Assembly (NCBI GenBank): GCA_023128035.1
Contig: JAGMES010000008.1
Span: 1-64,000, forward strand
Reading direction: 5' to 3'
DNA length: 64,000 bases
From: Halanaerobiales bacterium
GTDB lineage: Bacteria; Bacillota_F; Halanaerobiia; DY22613
Shown here: piece by piece, positions 57,601 through 63,901 of the stretch
Numbering within the stretch: position 1 is the first letter of the stretch
How the letters are laid out: every line of letters starts with the position of its first letter
Program-made: the position numbers and the translations under genes
Notes under the pieces: model-generated
The model's input: only the letters and a program-made list of their open reading frames with translations
The model's database searches: none
What the model was told of the DNA's origin: nothing

Positions 57601-58738
57601 GATTCAATATGTAGATTTTACATTATGGGAGCAAAAATATTTACAGGGAGAAAATCTTAATCGGCATTTGTTATATTGGAAGAATAAGTTGAATGGTAAG
57701 TTACCGATCTTAAAATTACCGGCTGATTATCCTAGACCTGATGTACAGACAATGTCAGGTGAGCAATATTCGCTAGTTTTATCTGTGGAGCAATATAATG
57801 AAATAAAAGATTTATGCCAAAAAGAGCAGGCTACCACATTTATGGTTCTTCTAACAGTATTTAAGATTATGCTTTATCAGTACACTAAAGAAGTAGATAT
57901 TCTTGTTGGTACCAGACTTGCGAACCGACGTTTTGCAGAAACTGAAGAATTAATTGGATGTTTTATTAATACGGTTGTTCTTAGAAGTGATCTTTCTGGA
58001 AATCTTAAGTTTAGAGAGTTGCTTTCAAAAATTAAAGAAACAACTCTTGAAGCTGATGTTCATCAAGATATTCCGATATCTATGCTCGTCAAGGAGTTAG
58101 AACTTGATAGAAATATAAGTTATCCACCTTTATTTCAGGTTTTATTTAACATGCTAAACTATAAGGTTGGTGAAATGAATTTACCAGATTTGGCAATCGA
58201 TCCTCTCTATCCAACTGAAACGTGTTCTAAATTAGATTTAAATTTATATGCTGAAGAAAGGGATAGGGATATTAAATTAGATTTGGTCTATAATCCAGAT
58301 CTCTTCTCAAAAGAACGGATGGTTGAATTATTGCATCATTATTTATTGATTCTAGAAGAGGTTATTCAGAATCCAGAGGTTAGAATAGAGGAGCTATCAT
58401 TACCAGACGAAAGATTTAGGGTGATCTTGCCTGAAAGTTTAATTGATGTAAAAGGAAATTTGGAAGGGCAAGATAATGACATTGATCTTAATGAAATTAT
58501 GGAACCAATAAATGACCTGGAAAGAATAATTTCAGATATTTGGAAAGAAGTTTTACAATTAAAAAGAGTGGATGTCGATAAAGATTTCTATGAACTTGGA
58601 GGAGACTCATTCTTAATGATTCAGGTGTACAGTAATTTACAGAAGGTTATAAAACACGAGTTTAAGATGATTGAATTATTTAAATATCTAACAATTGATT
58701 CATTAGCGAAATATCTAAACACTATAGCAGGAGATTGA
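48662..58738 (+). CDS. Hybrid PKS-NRPS megasynthase (FAAL-ACP-KS-AT-ACP-C-A-PCP-C-PCP)
   Basis: About 3360 residues; start is ATG 48662 or TTG 48650. Domains: fatty-acyl-AMP ligase (1-590; FSSGSTGDPKGV); carrier (GGNSVKA, about 635); ketosynthase (about 700-1140; DTACSSS, ETHGAG, KSNIGHL, so Cys-His-His intact); acyltransferase (about 1250-1560; GHSFGE); carrier (FGLDSMAA, about 1680); condensation (about 1740-2180; HHIAVDL); adenylation (about 2200-2710; YTSGSTGTPKG, YGPTEAT, NGKIDRK); carrier (GGNSITA); condensation (about 2815-3240; HHFVFDGW); carrier (GGDSFL, about 3315). No ketoreductase, dehydratase or thioesterase. It should load a fatty acid, extend it once to a beta-keto chain and condense it with one amino acid. 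The last C-PCP pair has no adenylation partner, so a second amine must be loaded in trans. No phosphopantetheinyl transferase is in the window. Confidence 0.95.
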   Translation: MSKSIKEYKNKFSIISGAPLSKKSEILTLTEALIHSVKKGDTKGMYLISSDGSEIFFSYSSLLENAKRILKGLKAQGVKKGDKVIIEIENDQKFFCVFWASILGGIIPAPISTPIPFSLDSQELQKLLKIWSVLEKPIIVTDVKNIPKYKTIQETNLYNDLKFHSFQELLMDDEEERIYYPSPDEIAFLQFSSGSTGDPKGVILTHQNLIANIRSICESNKLESNDISVSWLPHTHDMGLIGLHLLGVYSQMNQVKMLPQFFLKRPLTFLKKITEHKGTLCSMPNFGFSWILEKVKEESLKDIDLSSLRVLSNGAEPISSQIMSTFVETFKKCGLRPETMSPVYGMAEASLALCFTPLKEQPLVRKIRKNDFYKNGIIKEQNINTDETIFIVDEGFPIPGVSIRVVDENDKFVEEKIVGNIQVKGPNVTRGYINNKNANQNLFCDGWLRTGDMGFIIDGRLTVSGRRKDIIFVNGKNFYSYDIEEAVYEIKKIRRGDVAAIGVHNFETDTENIIIFIKYKGSIKKFLGFHDKITKIVNKNLGIILKHVIPVNKISKTTSGKLQRYILKENYLNSKYAQIIQEIDRELKNFLLTRKDIVEPENELEEKVRKIWAEVLNLEENCISVLDKFAEIGGNSVKAVQIITELEKLFNRELSHEILIQNDTIHEIAVSLEEMNVKEFNIVSHIMNTEKDQVQNRCNEPFKDIAVVGISLRLPDSNNVEEFWEHLLNGKNLIRKIPSERKTLANVREWEDWLGYINDVDKFDAEFFNISEEEARFMDPQQRLMLEVVYEALEDWGTHEIGRKKKMGVFIGATQNNYNEIIYDYLRQKNNLDNLSPSTMIGNILNMISARISHTFDFTGPALTIDTACSSSLTALYYAIKSLRAGEIETALVGGASLILTPTTHFLSKNSGILSNGGECKAFGADSDGTVLGEGIGVILLQPLEKAIQEKRQIYGVIKGIGINNDGSSLGIMAPNPDGQLRVLIQAYYDAGIDPRQLTYIETHGAGTKLGDPVEVKALSRLFKDLLKNSALEKKFCGIGSVKSNIGHLLPAAGIAGLIKTLLSLKYKKIVPSIHAEIENPLLNLDETPFYVPKKAKDWKVFAMQRRVAGISSFGFGGTNVHVVVEEPPYRIPEPSRFNLEEEQLVLLKDNYKVLPISAKSQGALYDLIQKYKEFLLSDKNFGNRFLYDICYNSAFRRYHYDKRIAFVGKTVDDFIHEFDSILSRGKDKCSSVLQESISFKRKVAFVFTGQGNQWFGMGKKLFASNSVFRKTIEKCDQYLKKYLDWSLVEDFFEADNQFLRETLFNDPNFIQPLIFAIQIAITQVWESWGIVPNGMIGHSFGEIAATYVAGVLSLEDAIKVIINRSRLMQQSEGLGKMVAVELSLNEVKKIVSQYKDSLSIAVINSDTSVVLSGQSNVMAEVIEGLKARGVYCRYLKGEFAVHNPLMELYKDKLIEKIKNIAPQSTTVPLYSTVTGKETSGIEFSANYWGRAFVDTVQFKKGIDSMVDDGFNIFIEIGPSPDLFFSIYKCLNGKNKSGIIVPSLRKNRDGNHVMYESLGKVYSAGVKIEWQKIFLFDGIYVKLPTYPWQRNSYWLDVKGNKPENILERNVDNSYVNKKEKVKFEQSDGRSGETFEKIVIPKSEDQYMFFENYISEQISQKLKIYKDKLNLNESLISFGLDSMAAVQLKNRIYRDFGISISMVRFLEGPTISELATTLFEKFREVNPVESQISRVEDKIVEYNLSHGQQALWFLYKLAPETTAYNLNYAIKFLSELDFERLKKTLEIIAWRHPILRTVYLERDGKPVQKVKEDINIDFKEIDASNWDKEFLDEELSRIAQQVFDLEAGPVWRVVLFTMFKNHHILLFSFHHIAVDLWSLEIIMKELLQLYNAEDLKNLLPSQKSSYFDFVLYQSNMLTSEKWKQSLDYWKDQLKGELLKLNLPIDYQRPDTQTCNGSTFTFELGREASKKLKDLANSKGVTVFTLLLAIYKVLLYRHTNQNDIIVGSPTVGRSREDFENVVGYFVNPVPIRSKIVDDLVFEDFLKNLYQKVIGALENQDYPFNLLVDKLQLDRDLNRSPIFQTMLVMEKPTYLDELFEFILSENLNKVNWGKLTLEPYKVQNRSSRFDLTLLVAEGSESESFIASFEYNTDLFNLSTIERFADHFKVLAESIIQNPELEILKLPILTEKEYMELVYDWNDTDRSYRKNICVHQLFEEQVEKNPELYAVCDGAIKITYAELNRRANQLACYLKKNGVGSEIIVGICLERSIEMIIGMLAILKAGGVYLPIDATCPEERILFILEDAKVPIILSENRLEDKLGSLNSLTNIKVIEKGCVDELTAKEGRENLLIEDSKDFSKNPVYVIYTSGSTGTPKGVVIEHKSLVNMIFAHQNIFKETNQDRMSQIASSGFDACSFEIWSTLSVGAELYIVDDETRKDPFKLMNWLAAKEITKTFLPTPLAETLLSQDWSRNISLKSMRIAGDKLHFSPKEELPFIIYNLYGPTEATIWSTYFELSSKDIDEAPPIGRPIENVQIYILDEDMKPCSIGVKGEIYIGGKGVARGYLNKPDLTNDKFVENLFVEDKGARLYKTGDLGYYLPDQNIVFVGRKDYQVKIRGYRIELEEIETVLNQHPVIKNSVVLAKEKNTGEKFLIGYIVLIDDKSLEKEEIINWLKNKLPDYMIPAHFMIIDHLLLTSNGKIDRKALPNLDEEVIGNERKFTLPRNKIEEKLASIWSNVLGINQVGIFDTFFELGGNSITAIQLISRIRKNFTIELPVKLLFKLSTIAKLAEYIDNNNDLAEIKIISHHIKNNDGFPLSSRQKEIYFSCLMNPESPIYIVPLALHLRGALNIEALKGSIKEIIRRHDVLRSSIKTIDGIPKIFINSLENYNLPLIDFSDMPKENQDKEVFRLRNEYAYKPFELAEERLVRSGLLKLNDEEYILLLTIHHFVFDGWSIRILIKELSYLYQTFLSGKTSELEDLSIQYVDFTLWEQKYLQGENLNRHLLYWKNKLNGKLPILKLPADYPRPDVQTMSGEQYSLVLSVEQYNEIKDLCQKEQATTFMVLLTVFKIMLYQYTKEVDILVGTRLANRRFAETEELIGCFINTVVLRSDLSGNLKFRELLSKIKETTLEADVHQDIPISMLVKELELDRNISYPPLFQVLFNMLNYKVGEMNLPDLAIDPLYPTETCSKLDLNLYAEERDRDIKLDLVYNPDLFSKERMVELLHHYLLILEEVIQNPEVRIEELSLPDERFRVILPESLIDVKGNLEGQDNDIDLNEIMEPINDLERIISDIWKEVLQLKRVDVDKDFYELGGDSFLMIQVYSNLQKVIKHEFKMIELFKYLTIDSLAKYLNTIAGD

Positions 58739-58766
58739 ATGATAGTTGTAGAAGAAAACGTAGACA

Positions 58767-58799
58767 TGAAAAGGCTTCTCACAATGGGAAGCCTTTTTT
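58767..58799 (+). terminator. Terminator after the PKS-NRPS gene (GGCTTC/GAAGCC type)
   Basis: AAAAGGCTTC(TC) pairs with (GG)GAAGCCTTTT, followed by a T run. Nearly identical to the rny terminator at 34585. Confidence 0.88.
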
Positions 58800-58841
58800 A
58801 ATCAAACCTTCAGCCTAGTTTAAATAAAGGAGTGTTTGTTT

Positions 58842-59588
58842 TTGAAGAAGGTTGAAAGATTTTTTTTAGAGAATAGATATATTAGGGGTGTGATTCTTTT
58901 ACTATTGATTTGGCAGATTCTAGCATGGGTAATAAACCATCCTGCTCTACCTGAGCCATGGCGAGTGTTGGTTAAGGTGAAAGAATTTGGCCCTGAACTC
59001 ATGATACATTTTGTACGGAGTGGGTATAGAATTTTTATGGGAATTTTTCTTGCCTTAAGTCTAGGAATTCCTGTAGGGATTGCTTTAGGTTATTGGAAAC
59101 TTTTTGATGAAATAGTTTCACCTTTAATTTATCTAATTTATCCGATACCCAAAGTTGCTTTCTTACCTTTGATTCTTTTATTGTTGGGGTTAGGTGATCT
59201 GGCAAAGATATTTTTGATTGCATTTATTCTAATCTTCCAGATTATAGTTGTAGTAAGGGATAGTGTCAAAGATTTGCCAAAAGAATATTTATATTCGATC
59301 CGTTCACTTGGAGCAAAAGATAGACAGGTTTTATATCATGTAATCTTTCCAGCAATTATGCCAAAGTTGCTTACATCTTTACGTTTAAGCATAGGAACAG
59401 CGATTGCAGTGCTTTTTTTTGCAGAGACTTTTGCTACTTATCAAGGATTGGGTTATTATATACTGGATGCCTGGACGATTTTAGATTATGAAAAAATGTT
59501 TTTTGGGATCGTTGGCTTAAGTATTTTGGGATTGTTTTTCTTTGTATTGGTTGATTTAACTGAACGCTGGATAGTTAAGTGGAAGTAA
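58842..59588 (+). CDS. ABC transporter permease (SsuC/TauC-like)
   Basis: 248 residues with about six membrane helices and the BPD inner-membrane EAA loop (RSLGAKDRQVLYHVIFPAIMPKLL), as in sulfonate/nitrate/taurine permeases. TTG at 58842 is well spaced from AAAGGAGTG; the in-frame TTG at 58836 is too close. It pairs logically with the ATPase at 47727 from which the megasynthase separates it. It could have been split by insertion of the biosynthetic gene, or may serve it. Confidence 0.88.
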   Translation: MKKVERFFLENRYIRGVILLLLIWQILAWVINHPALPEPWRVLVKVKEFGPELMIHFVRSGYRIFMGIFLALSLGIPVGIALGYWKLFDEIVSPLIYLIYPIPKVAFLPLILLLLGLGDLAKIFLIAFILIFQIIVVVRDSVKDLPKEYLYSIRSLGAKDRQVLYHVIFPAIMPKLLTSLRLSIGTAIAVLFFAETFATYQGLGYYILDAWTILDYEKMFFGIVGLSILGLFFFVLVDLTERWIVKWK

Positions 59589-59621
59589 TATAGAATGAGA
59601 TAGATATGGGGGGAGAGAAGT

Positions 59622-60233
59622 ATGCTTTTTTTGTCGAAAAATTTTTTGAATCGCTATAGAGGTGGAGAGATTTTTTCAGATAAAGAAGCGAAGCTTAAGG
59701 AATTTTGCCAGCAATCCCTTGCTTGCTCCAAATGTCATTTGCGAGCTCAGTGCACTCAGGTAGTTTTCGGTGAAGGCAATCCACATACAAGTTTAATGTT
59801 TATTGGCGAAGGCCCTGGGGGTGACGAGGATCGTGAAGGTAGAACCTTTGTTGGAAAAGCAGGTCAACTGTTGGATCGAATTTTTCATGCTGCTGAGATA
59901 TCTAGAGATGAAATATATATATCCAATGTTGTAAAATGTCGTCCTCCAATGAACAGAAAACCTACTCCTGATGAGATGAAGGATTGTTTAACGATTTTGG
60001 CAGGTGAAATCCTTATTGTCCGGCCTAAGATTATTGTTCTTTTGGGTTCGACTGCATTGCAAGGTGTCTTAGATCCTACTGGAAAAATTACTAGAATGAG
60101 AGGAAAGTGGCTTGAAAGGGAGGGAATAAAGTTTCTTCCTACCTATCACCCTGCTGCATTGCTTAGAGATGAACTGAAAAAGAGGGATGTTTGGGAGGAT
60201 TTTAAGGAGATTCGACGAGTTTATCGGGCATAA
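59622..60233 (+). CDS. Type-4 uracil-DNA glycosylase
   Basis: 203 residues. Removes uracil from DNA in base-excision repair. Four cysteines for a 4Fe-4S cluster are placed as in family 4: CSKCH (about 33-36), VVKC and KDC. Motif A is GEGPGGDEDREGRTFVGKAG and motif B is HPAALLR. The Fe-S cluster variety is usual in thermophilic and anaerobic bacteria and archaea. GGGGGGAG precedes the ATG. Confidence 0.93.
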   Translation: MLFLSKNFLNRYRGGEIFSDKEAKLKEFCQQSLACSKCHLRAQCTQVVFGEGNPHTSLMFIGEGPGGDEDREGRTFVGKAGQLLDRIFHAAEISRDEIYISNVVKCRPPMNRKPTPDEMKDCLTILAGEILIVRPKIIVLLGSTALQGVLDPTGKITRMRGKWLEREGIKFLPTYHPAALLRDELKKRDVWEDFKEIRRVYRA

Positions 60234-60272
60234 TAAAAGAATTAGTAAAGTATATGATAAAGGAGACTTGTT

Positions 60273-61430
60273 ATGGCAAAGATTGATTTAATAGCAACCG
60301 CTGCCTTCGGTTTAGAAGCGATGGTTGGAAGAGAACTTAAAAAATTAGGATGTAAAGATGTTCAGGTAGAAAATAATAGGGTAAAGTTTACAGGTGATGA
60401 ATTAACTATCTGTCGTACTAATCTCTGGTTAAGAACAGCAGGTAAAGTACTTATTAAAATGGGTGAATTTGAAGCGACTACTTTTGATGAACTCTTTGAT
60501 CAAACAAAGGAACTTCCCTGGCATGAATGGCTGCCAAAGAATGCTTGTTTTCCAATCAAAGGAAGATCAGCTAAGTCACAACTTTCAAGTGAGCCAGCTT
60601 GTCAGTCAATAGTAAAGAAGGCAATTGTTGAATCGATGAAGGAACATTATGGAACTGAATGGTTTGAAGAAGATGGACCATTATATTCTATCATAGTATC
60701 TATCCAAAAAGATGTGGCAACTTTGACTATAGATACTTCAGGAGCAGGATTACATAAAAGAGGATATCGAGATTTGTCTGCAGTGGCTCCTTTACGTGAG
60801 ACTCTGGGGGCAGCTTTAGTTGATATGAGTCGGTGGGATGCAAATCCAGAGAGGCCATTTATTGATCCAACCTGTGGTTCTGGAACAATTCCGATTGAAG
60901 CCGCGTTAAAAGCTTTGAATATTGCACCAGGTAGTTTTCGTAAGTTTGCGTCTGAGGATTGGCCAAGAATTCCTAAAGAACTCTGGAAACAGGTTCGTGA
61001 AGAAGCAAAAGATTTGGTTAAACATGATTTGAAATTTAGGCTAATGGGATATGATAGTGATGAAAGAGTATTAAGCTTAGCTCGTCATCATGCACAAAAT
61101 GCTGGGGTGGAAGAGTATATAGATTTTCATCAACGTTCATTGGGGGAACAACACTCGAATAGGAAGTATGGCTGTGTTATCAGTAATCCGCCATATGGAG
61201 AAAGATTGAGCGAACGCCCTGAAGTTGAAAAATTATATAAAGAGATGGGACGTGTCTTTAAAACATTTGGAGATGGAAGCTGGTCATTTTTTATACTGAC
61301 TTCTTTGGAGAGTTTTGAGAAGCATTTTGGAACAAGGGCTAATAAAAAGCGTAAACTGTATAATGGAAGGATTAAGGTGGATTACTATCAATATTTTGGT
61401 CCACTGCCACCACGTAGGAGAGATAAATAG
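60273..61430 (+). CDS. THUMP-domain class I RNA methyltransferase (RlmL/RlmK-like)
   Basis: 385 residues. N-terminal ferredoxin-like/THUMP RNA-binding part (about 1-160), then a Rossmann methyltransferase domain with DPTCGSGTIPIEAA (SAM binding) and the NPPYGERL motif for N2-methylguanine chemistry. It resembles YpsC and the N-terminal half of E. coli RlmL (23S m2G2445). GGAG precedes the ATG. A terminator follows 15 bases after the stop. Confidence 0.92.
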   Translation: MAKIDLIATAAFGLEAMVGRELKKLGCKDVQVENNRVKFTGDELTICRTNLWLRTAGKVLIKMGEFEATTFDELFDQTKELPWHEWLPKNACFPIKGRSAKSQLSSEPACQSIVKKAIVESMKEHYGTEWFEEDGPLYSIIVSIQKDVATLTIDTSGAGLHKRGYRDLSAVAPLRETLGAALVDMSRWDANPERPFIDPTCGSGTIPIEAALKALNIAPGSFRKFASEDWPRIPKELWKQVREEAKDLVKHDLKFRLMGYDSDERVLSLARHHAQNAGVEEYIDFHQRSLGEQHSNRKYGCVISNPPYGERLSERPEVEKLYKEMGRVFKTFGDGSWSFFILTSLESFEKHFGTRANKKRKLYNGRIKVDYYQYFGPLPPRRRDK

Positions 61431-61444
61431 AGTTTGCAAAGAGG

Positions 61445-61472
61445 AATGTCTGATGATCAGGCATTTTTTTTT
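61445..61472 (+). terminator. Terminator after the RNA methyltransferase gene
   Basis: AATGTCTG-ATGAT-CAGGCATT stem with one G-U pair and a run of T. The following 200 bases to 61677 are AT-rich with no supported feature. Confidence 0.85.
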
Positions 61473-61677
61473 GATTCATACATTAAAGGAATTAATGAGT
61501 GAAGATAAAAAAGTTTACTTGAATTATAAAAGACAATTCAGCATAACATTTGTATTGGTTTAACTAAACTTTAATTTTTTATTTCTAGTTTTACTCTATA
61601 AAAAAGTAATAAAAGAATTAAAAGTAAATAATTAATAGAATATATTAATTACGAAAAATTAAAAAGAGGAAATACGT

Positions 61678-61815
61678 GTGAAACAAAAGAGAAGTTTTGT
61701 AATTGGTGGGTTAATCGTACTGTCTTTATTACTATTTTCTTTAGGAGTAGTAGCTAAAAGTAAAGACATAGGGATTCAATCACTTGAATGTGTTGCTTGT
61801 GGTGGATATGATTAA
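61678..61815 (+). CDS. Small secreted peptide precursor with Cys-x-x-Cys-Gly-Gly tail
   Basis: 45 residues: basic start, hydrophobic helix (FVIGGLIVLSLLLFSLGVVA) ending in a plausible signal-peptidase site (VVA/KS), then a 19-residue tail KSKDIGIQSLECVACGGYD. GTG start behind AAAAGAGG. It is unrecognised. The layout (signal peptide plus short tail) and its place in the peptide-rich right end suggest an exported signal or bacteriocin-like peptide; the CVACGG tail could be modified or metal-binding. Confidence 0.6.
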   Translation: MKQKRSFVIGGLIVLSLLLFSLGVVAKSKDIGIQSLECVACGGYD

Positions 61816-61870
61816 TATAAGTATATAAATACTGTTTTAGTTTTTAATCTAAAAAGAAGGGGGAAGTTTT

Positions 61871-62184
61871 ATGAAAAAAATATTCTTTTAATTTTTTTCG
61901 TTCTTATCATTTTAATAGGAACTGTAGGGTTTACCAACAAAGCTACATCAAACGAAACTACTGTTCTAGAAAAAAGAATTAGGTTATTAGAAGAAAATAG
62001 TGTTTTAAAGAAAACTATAAATGATAAATCAGAAAGAAAAGAAGATTTATCACACAAATTACATTTAGCATTACTCAATAATCAACAATTACAGGAAGAG
62101 AATTAACAACTACAAGTAGGTTTACGGAACTCACAAGAAACTATTCTTGCTCTTCAGGAGAAAATCAAAGAATTATTAGAATAA
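61871..62184 (+). pseudogene. Membrane-anchored coiled-coil protein, broken
   Basis: ATG 61871 then A7; the direct frame stops after six codons. One base back, the frame reads NILLIFFVLIILIGTVGF (membrane segment) and a coiled coil (LEKRIRLLEENSVLKK) to a TAA at 62104. Open sequence continues past it with the same heptad character (QLQVGLRNSQETILALQEKIKELLE) to 62184. So there are two lesions: a -1 shift at a poly-A run and a stop that replaces what looks like a Gln codon. GAAGGGGG ribosome site intact. Confidence 0.55.
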
Positions 62185-62290
62185 TAATTTTAAAACTTTT
62201 TAATGTTCTTCAGCATTGTCACTTTATTCTAACCGCGCCGCTAAATCTGAAATCTTTAATGAATTAAATTGTAAAAAACAAACTTTAATA

Positions 62291-62319
62291 TTGAACTATT
62301 TTAAAAAAAATGATACAAT
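62291..62319 (+). promoter_or_regulatory. Sigma-A promoter of the TPR/peptide operon
   Basis: TTGAAC (62291-62296), 17-base spacer, TACAAT (62314-62319). One mismatch per hexamer. Confidence 0.8.
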
Positions 62320-62390
62320 GCTAATTGGCAATACTAACTTTTGTTTCAAATTTTTATATAATAAAGAGATAATTTGAGGGGGGAAGGAAA

Positions 62391-63404
62391 GTGGAAAGAG
62401 AAAAAAAGGAATTGACTATAGACATAGAGAATATTGCTATTAAAAGAAAAATCGAGGAAGGAATAGAATTATTTAATCTAAGTAAGTATGTTCATGCAAT
62501 TGAAAAGTTTTCGATGGTATTGGGGAGTTTTGAATATGGATTAGCCCGTCAATATTTAGGAAGATGTTATTTTAGATTGGAGAAGTATGAGCAGGCATAT
62601 AATCATTTTAATAAGTTATTGGAAGATAAAAGATATAGAGATTATGGATTATCTATGCTTGCGACAATTTATGCAATTTGGGGTCATTATAAAGAGGCAT
62701 TGAAAGAAATTAAAAAAATACCTCCCAAGCCGAGTAATTTAATCAAACAATTATATATTTTGTACTATATTCATAAACATACAAAACGAGATTCGACTTT
62801 AAGTGATGCAACGCAGATTATGAGGAAGATAACACGTATGGAAATGAGTAAATCTTTAAAGAGAAAATTTTACTTGGCCAGTGGAATGGTTTGGCAAGCT
62901 CAAAAGGAGAATTCGTTGGCAGAAAGTCAATTTTTAAAGGCTTTACAACTAGCAGTAACTGATTTGGATAAAGCTAAAATATTAAATGAACTAGGATTAT
63001 TATATCTTGAGTTAAATGATTTATCCAGAGCGGAAAATATATTACTAGAAGTTCACGACCTATTAAAGGATAGTAATTCTGAAGAAAAGGGAGTTAATTA
63101 TAAATTATTAGGATTATTGGAGAGAAAGAAGAAAAATTTAGAGAAAGCACAATACTATCTTCAAGAGGCAGTAAAAATACTTCGTGAGAAAGAGACGTAT
63201 CTGGCAGCTGCAGAGGTTAATTGTTTGCTGATGAATTTATATAAAGAAGATTTTTATGTAAGTGCAGAATATTTTGCTAATGTGCTTCAATGTGAACAAA
63301 GTATTGAGGAGGTGAAGAAGCAAAATGAAAAAATTCTTAATATTATTGATGGTAATTTTGATGACAACACTTTCATTAACAACGATAGTTTTAGCAGGTC
63401 CTGA
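62391..63404 (+). CDS. TPR-repeat protein, putative peptide-binding regulator
   Basis: 337 residues, almost wholly helical with about seven TPR-like repeats (for example KYVHAIEKFSMVL, KYEQAYNHFNKLL, HYKEALKEIKKI, NSLAESQFLKALQLA, DLSRAENILLEVHDLL, NLEKAQYYLQEAVKIL). No DNA-binding domain and no signal peptide, so it is cytoplasmic and, like Rap proteins, would act on another protein. Its last 27 codons overlap, in another frame, the start of a secreted-peptide gene, exactly as rap and phr genes overlap in Bacillus. GTG start after GGGGGGAAGG. The peptide-receptor role is inferred from architecture and context. Confidence 0.8.
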   Translation: MEREKKELTIDIENIAIKRKIEEGIELFNLSKYVHAIEKFSMVLGSFEYGLARQYLGRCYFRLEKYEQAYNHFNKLLEDKRYRDYGLSMLATIYAIWGHYKEALKEIKKIPPKPSNLIKQLYILYYIHKHTKRDSTLSDATQIMRKITRMEMSKSLKRKFYLASGMVWQAQKENSLAESQFLKALQLAVTDLDKAKILNELGLLYLELNDLSRAENILLEVHDLLKDSNSEEKGVNYKLLGLLERKKKNLEKAQYYLQEAVKILREKETYLAAAEVNCLLMNLYKEDFYVSAEYFANVLQCEQSIEEVKKQNEKILNIIDGNFDDNTFINNDSFSRS

Positions 63405-63477
63405 TTGGGCAGATGAACCTGATATTATAAAATTTGTACCACGGCAGGACGATAAAGGTTCATTACAGGTTTATTAA
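63325..63477 (+). CDS. Secreted GPDWxDEPD peptide precursor 1
   Basis: 50 residues: signal peptide MKKFLILLMVILMTTLSLTT-IVLA, then GPDWADEPDIIKFVPRQDDKGSLQVY. Ribosome site GAGGAGG 11 bases upstream of the ATG, inside the TPR coding sequence. Signal-peptidase cleavage after VLA would release a 26-residue acidic peptide beginning GPDW. Same signal peptide and core motif as the two genes that follow. Confidence 0.8.
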   Translation: MKKFLILLMVILMTTLSLTTIVLAGPDWADEPDIIKFVPRQDDKGSLQVY

Positions 63478-63554
63478 TCAATTACATACAGAGATTTTTT
63501 GTGACAATATTTTGCCAATTTTTTTCATTGCGCATATGGAGGAGGCGAAATAAA

Positions 63555-63680
63555 ATGAAAAAATTCTTCATATTAATGGTGGCAGTTTTGATGATATTTT
63601 CATTAACTACAACCATTTTATCTGGCCCGGATTGGGATGATGAACCAGATTATACAGAATATTCAGCAGCGATAAATTGA
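63555..63680 (+). CDS. Secreted GPDWxDEPD peptide precursor 2
   Basis: 41 residues: MKKFFILMVAVLMIFSLTTTILS, then GPDWDDEPDYTEYSAAIN. Ribosome site GGAGGAGGCG. The signal peptide and core match copy 1, while the C-terminal tail differs completely. Intact stop at 63678-63680. Confidence 0.82.
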   Translation: MKKFFILMVAVLMIFSLTTTILSGPDWDDEPDYTEYSAAIN

Positions 63681-63901
63681 TAAACTTATCTTCTGTTGGG
63701 TTTTTATATTTCAATCTTAAGAAAATGATTATTCTTATATGATCATATTTGAGAATCTTTAATATGCAAAAAAACTGAGCTATGATAAAAATTGATTATT
63801 TTCAGGTTCATTAATTATTTTAAAAAGATGAGTTTTTTGAGGAAGAATACATGCCAATATACTCAATGCAAATAAAGTATATGAGGAGGTGGAAAAGCAA
63901 A

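Noticed and set aside
61315..61563. 82-codon open frame over the end of the methyltransferase gene
   Set aside because: It is a shadow of the methyltransferase frame running through a terminator.
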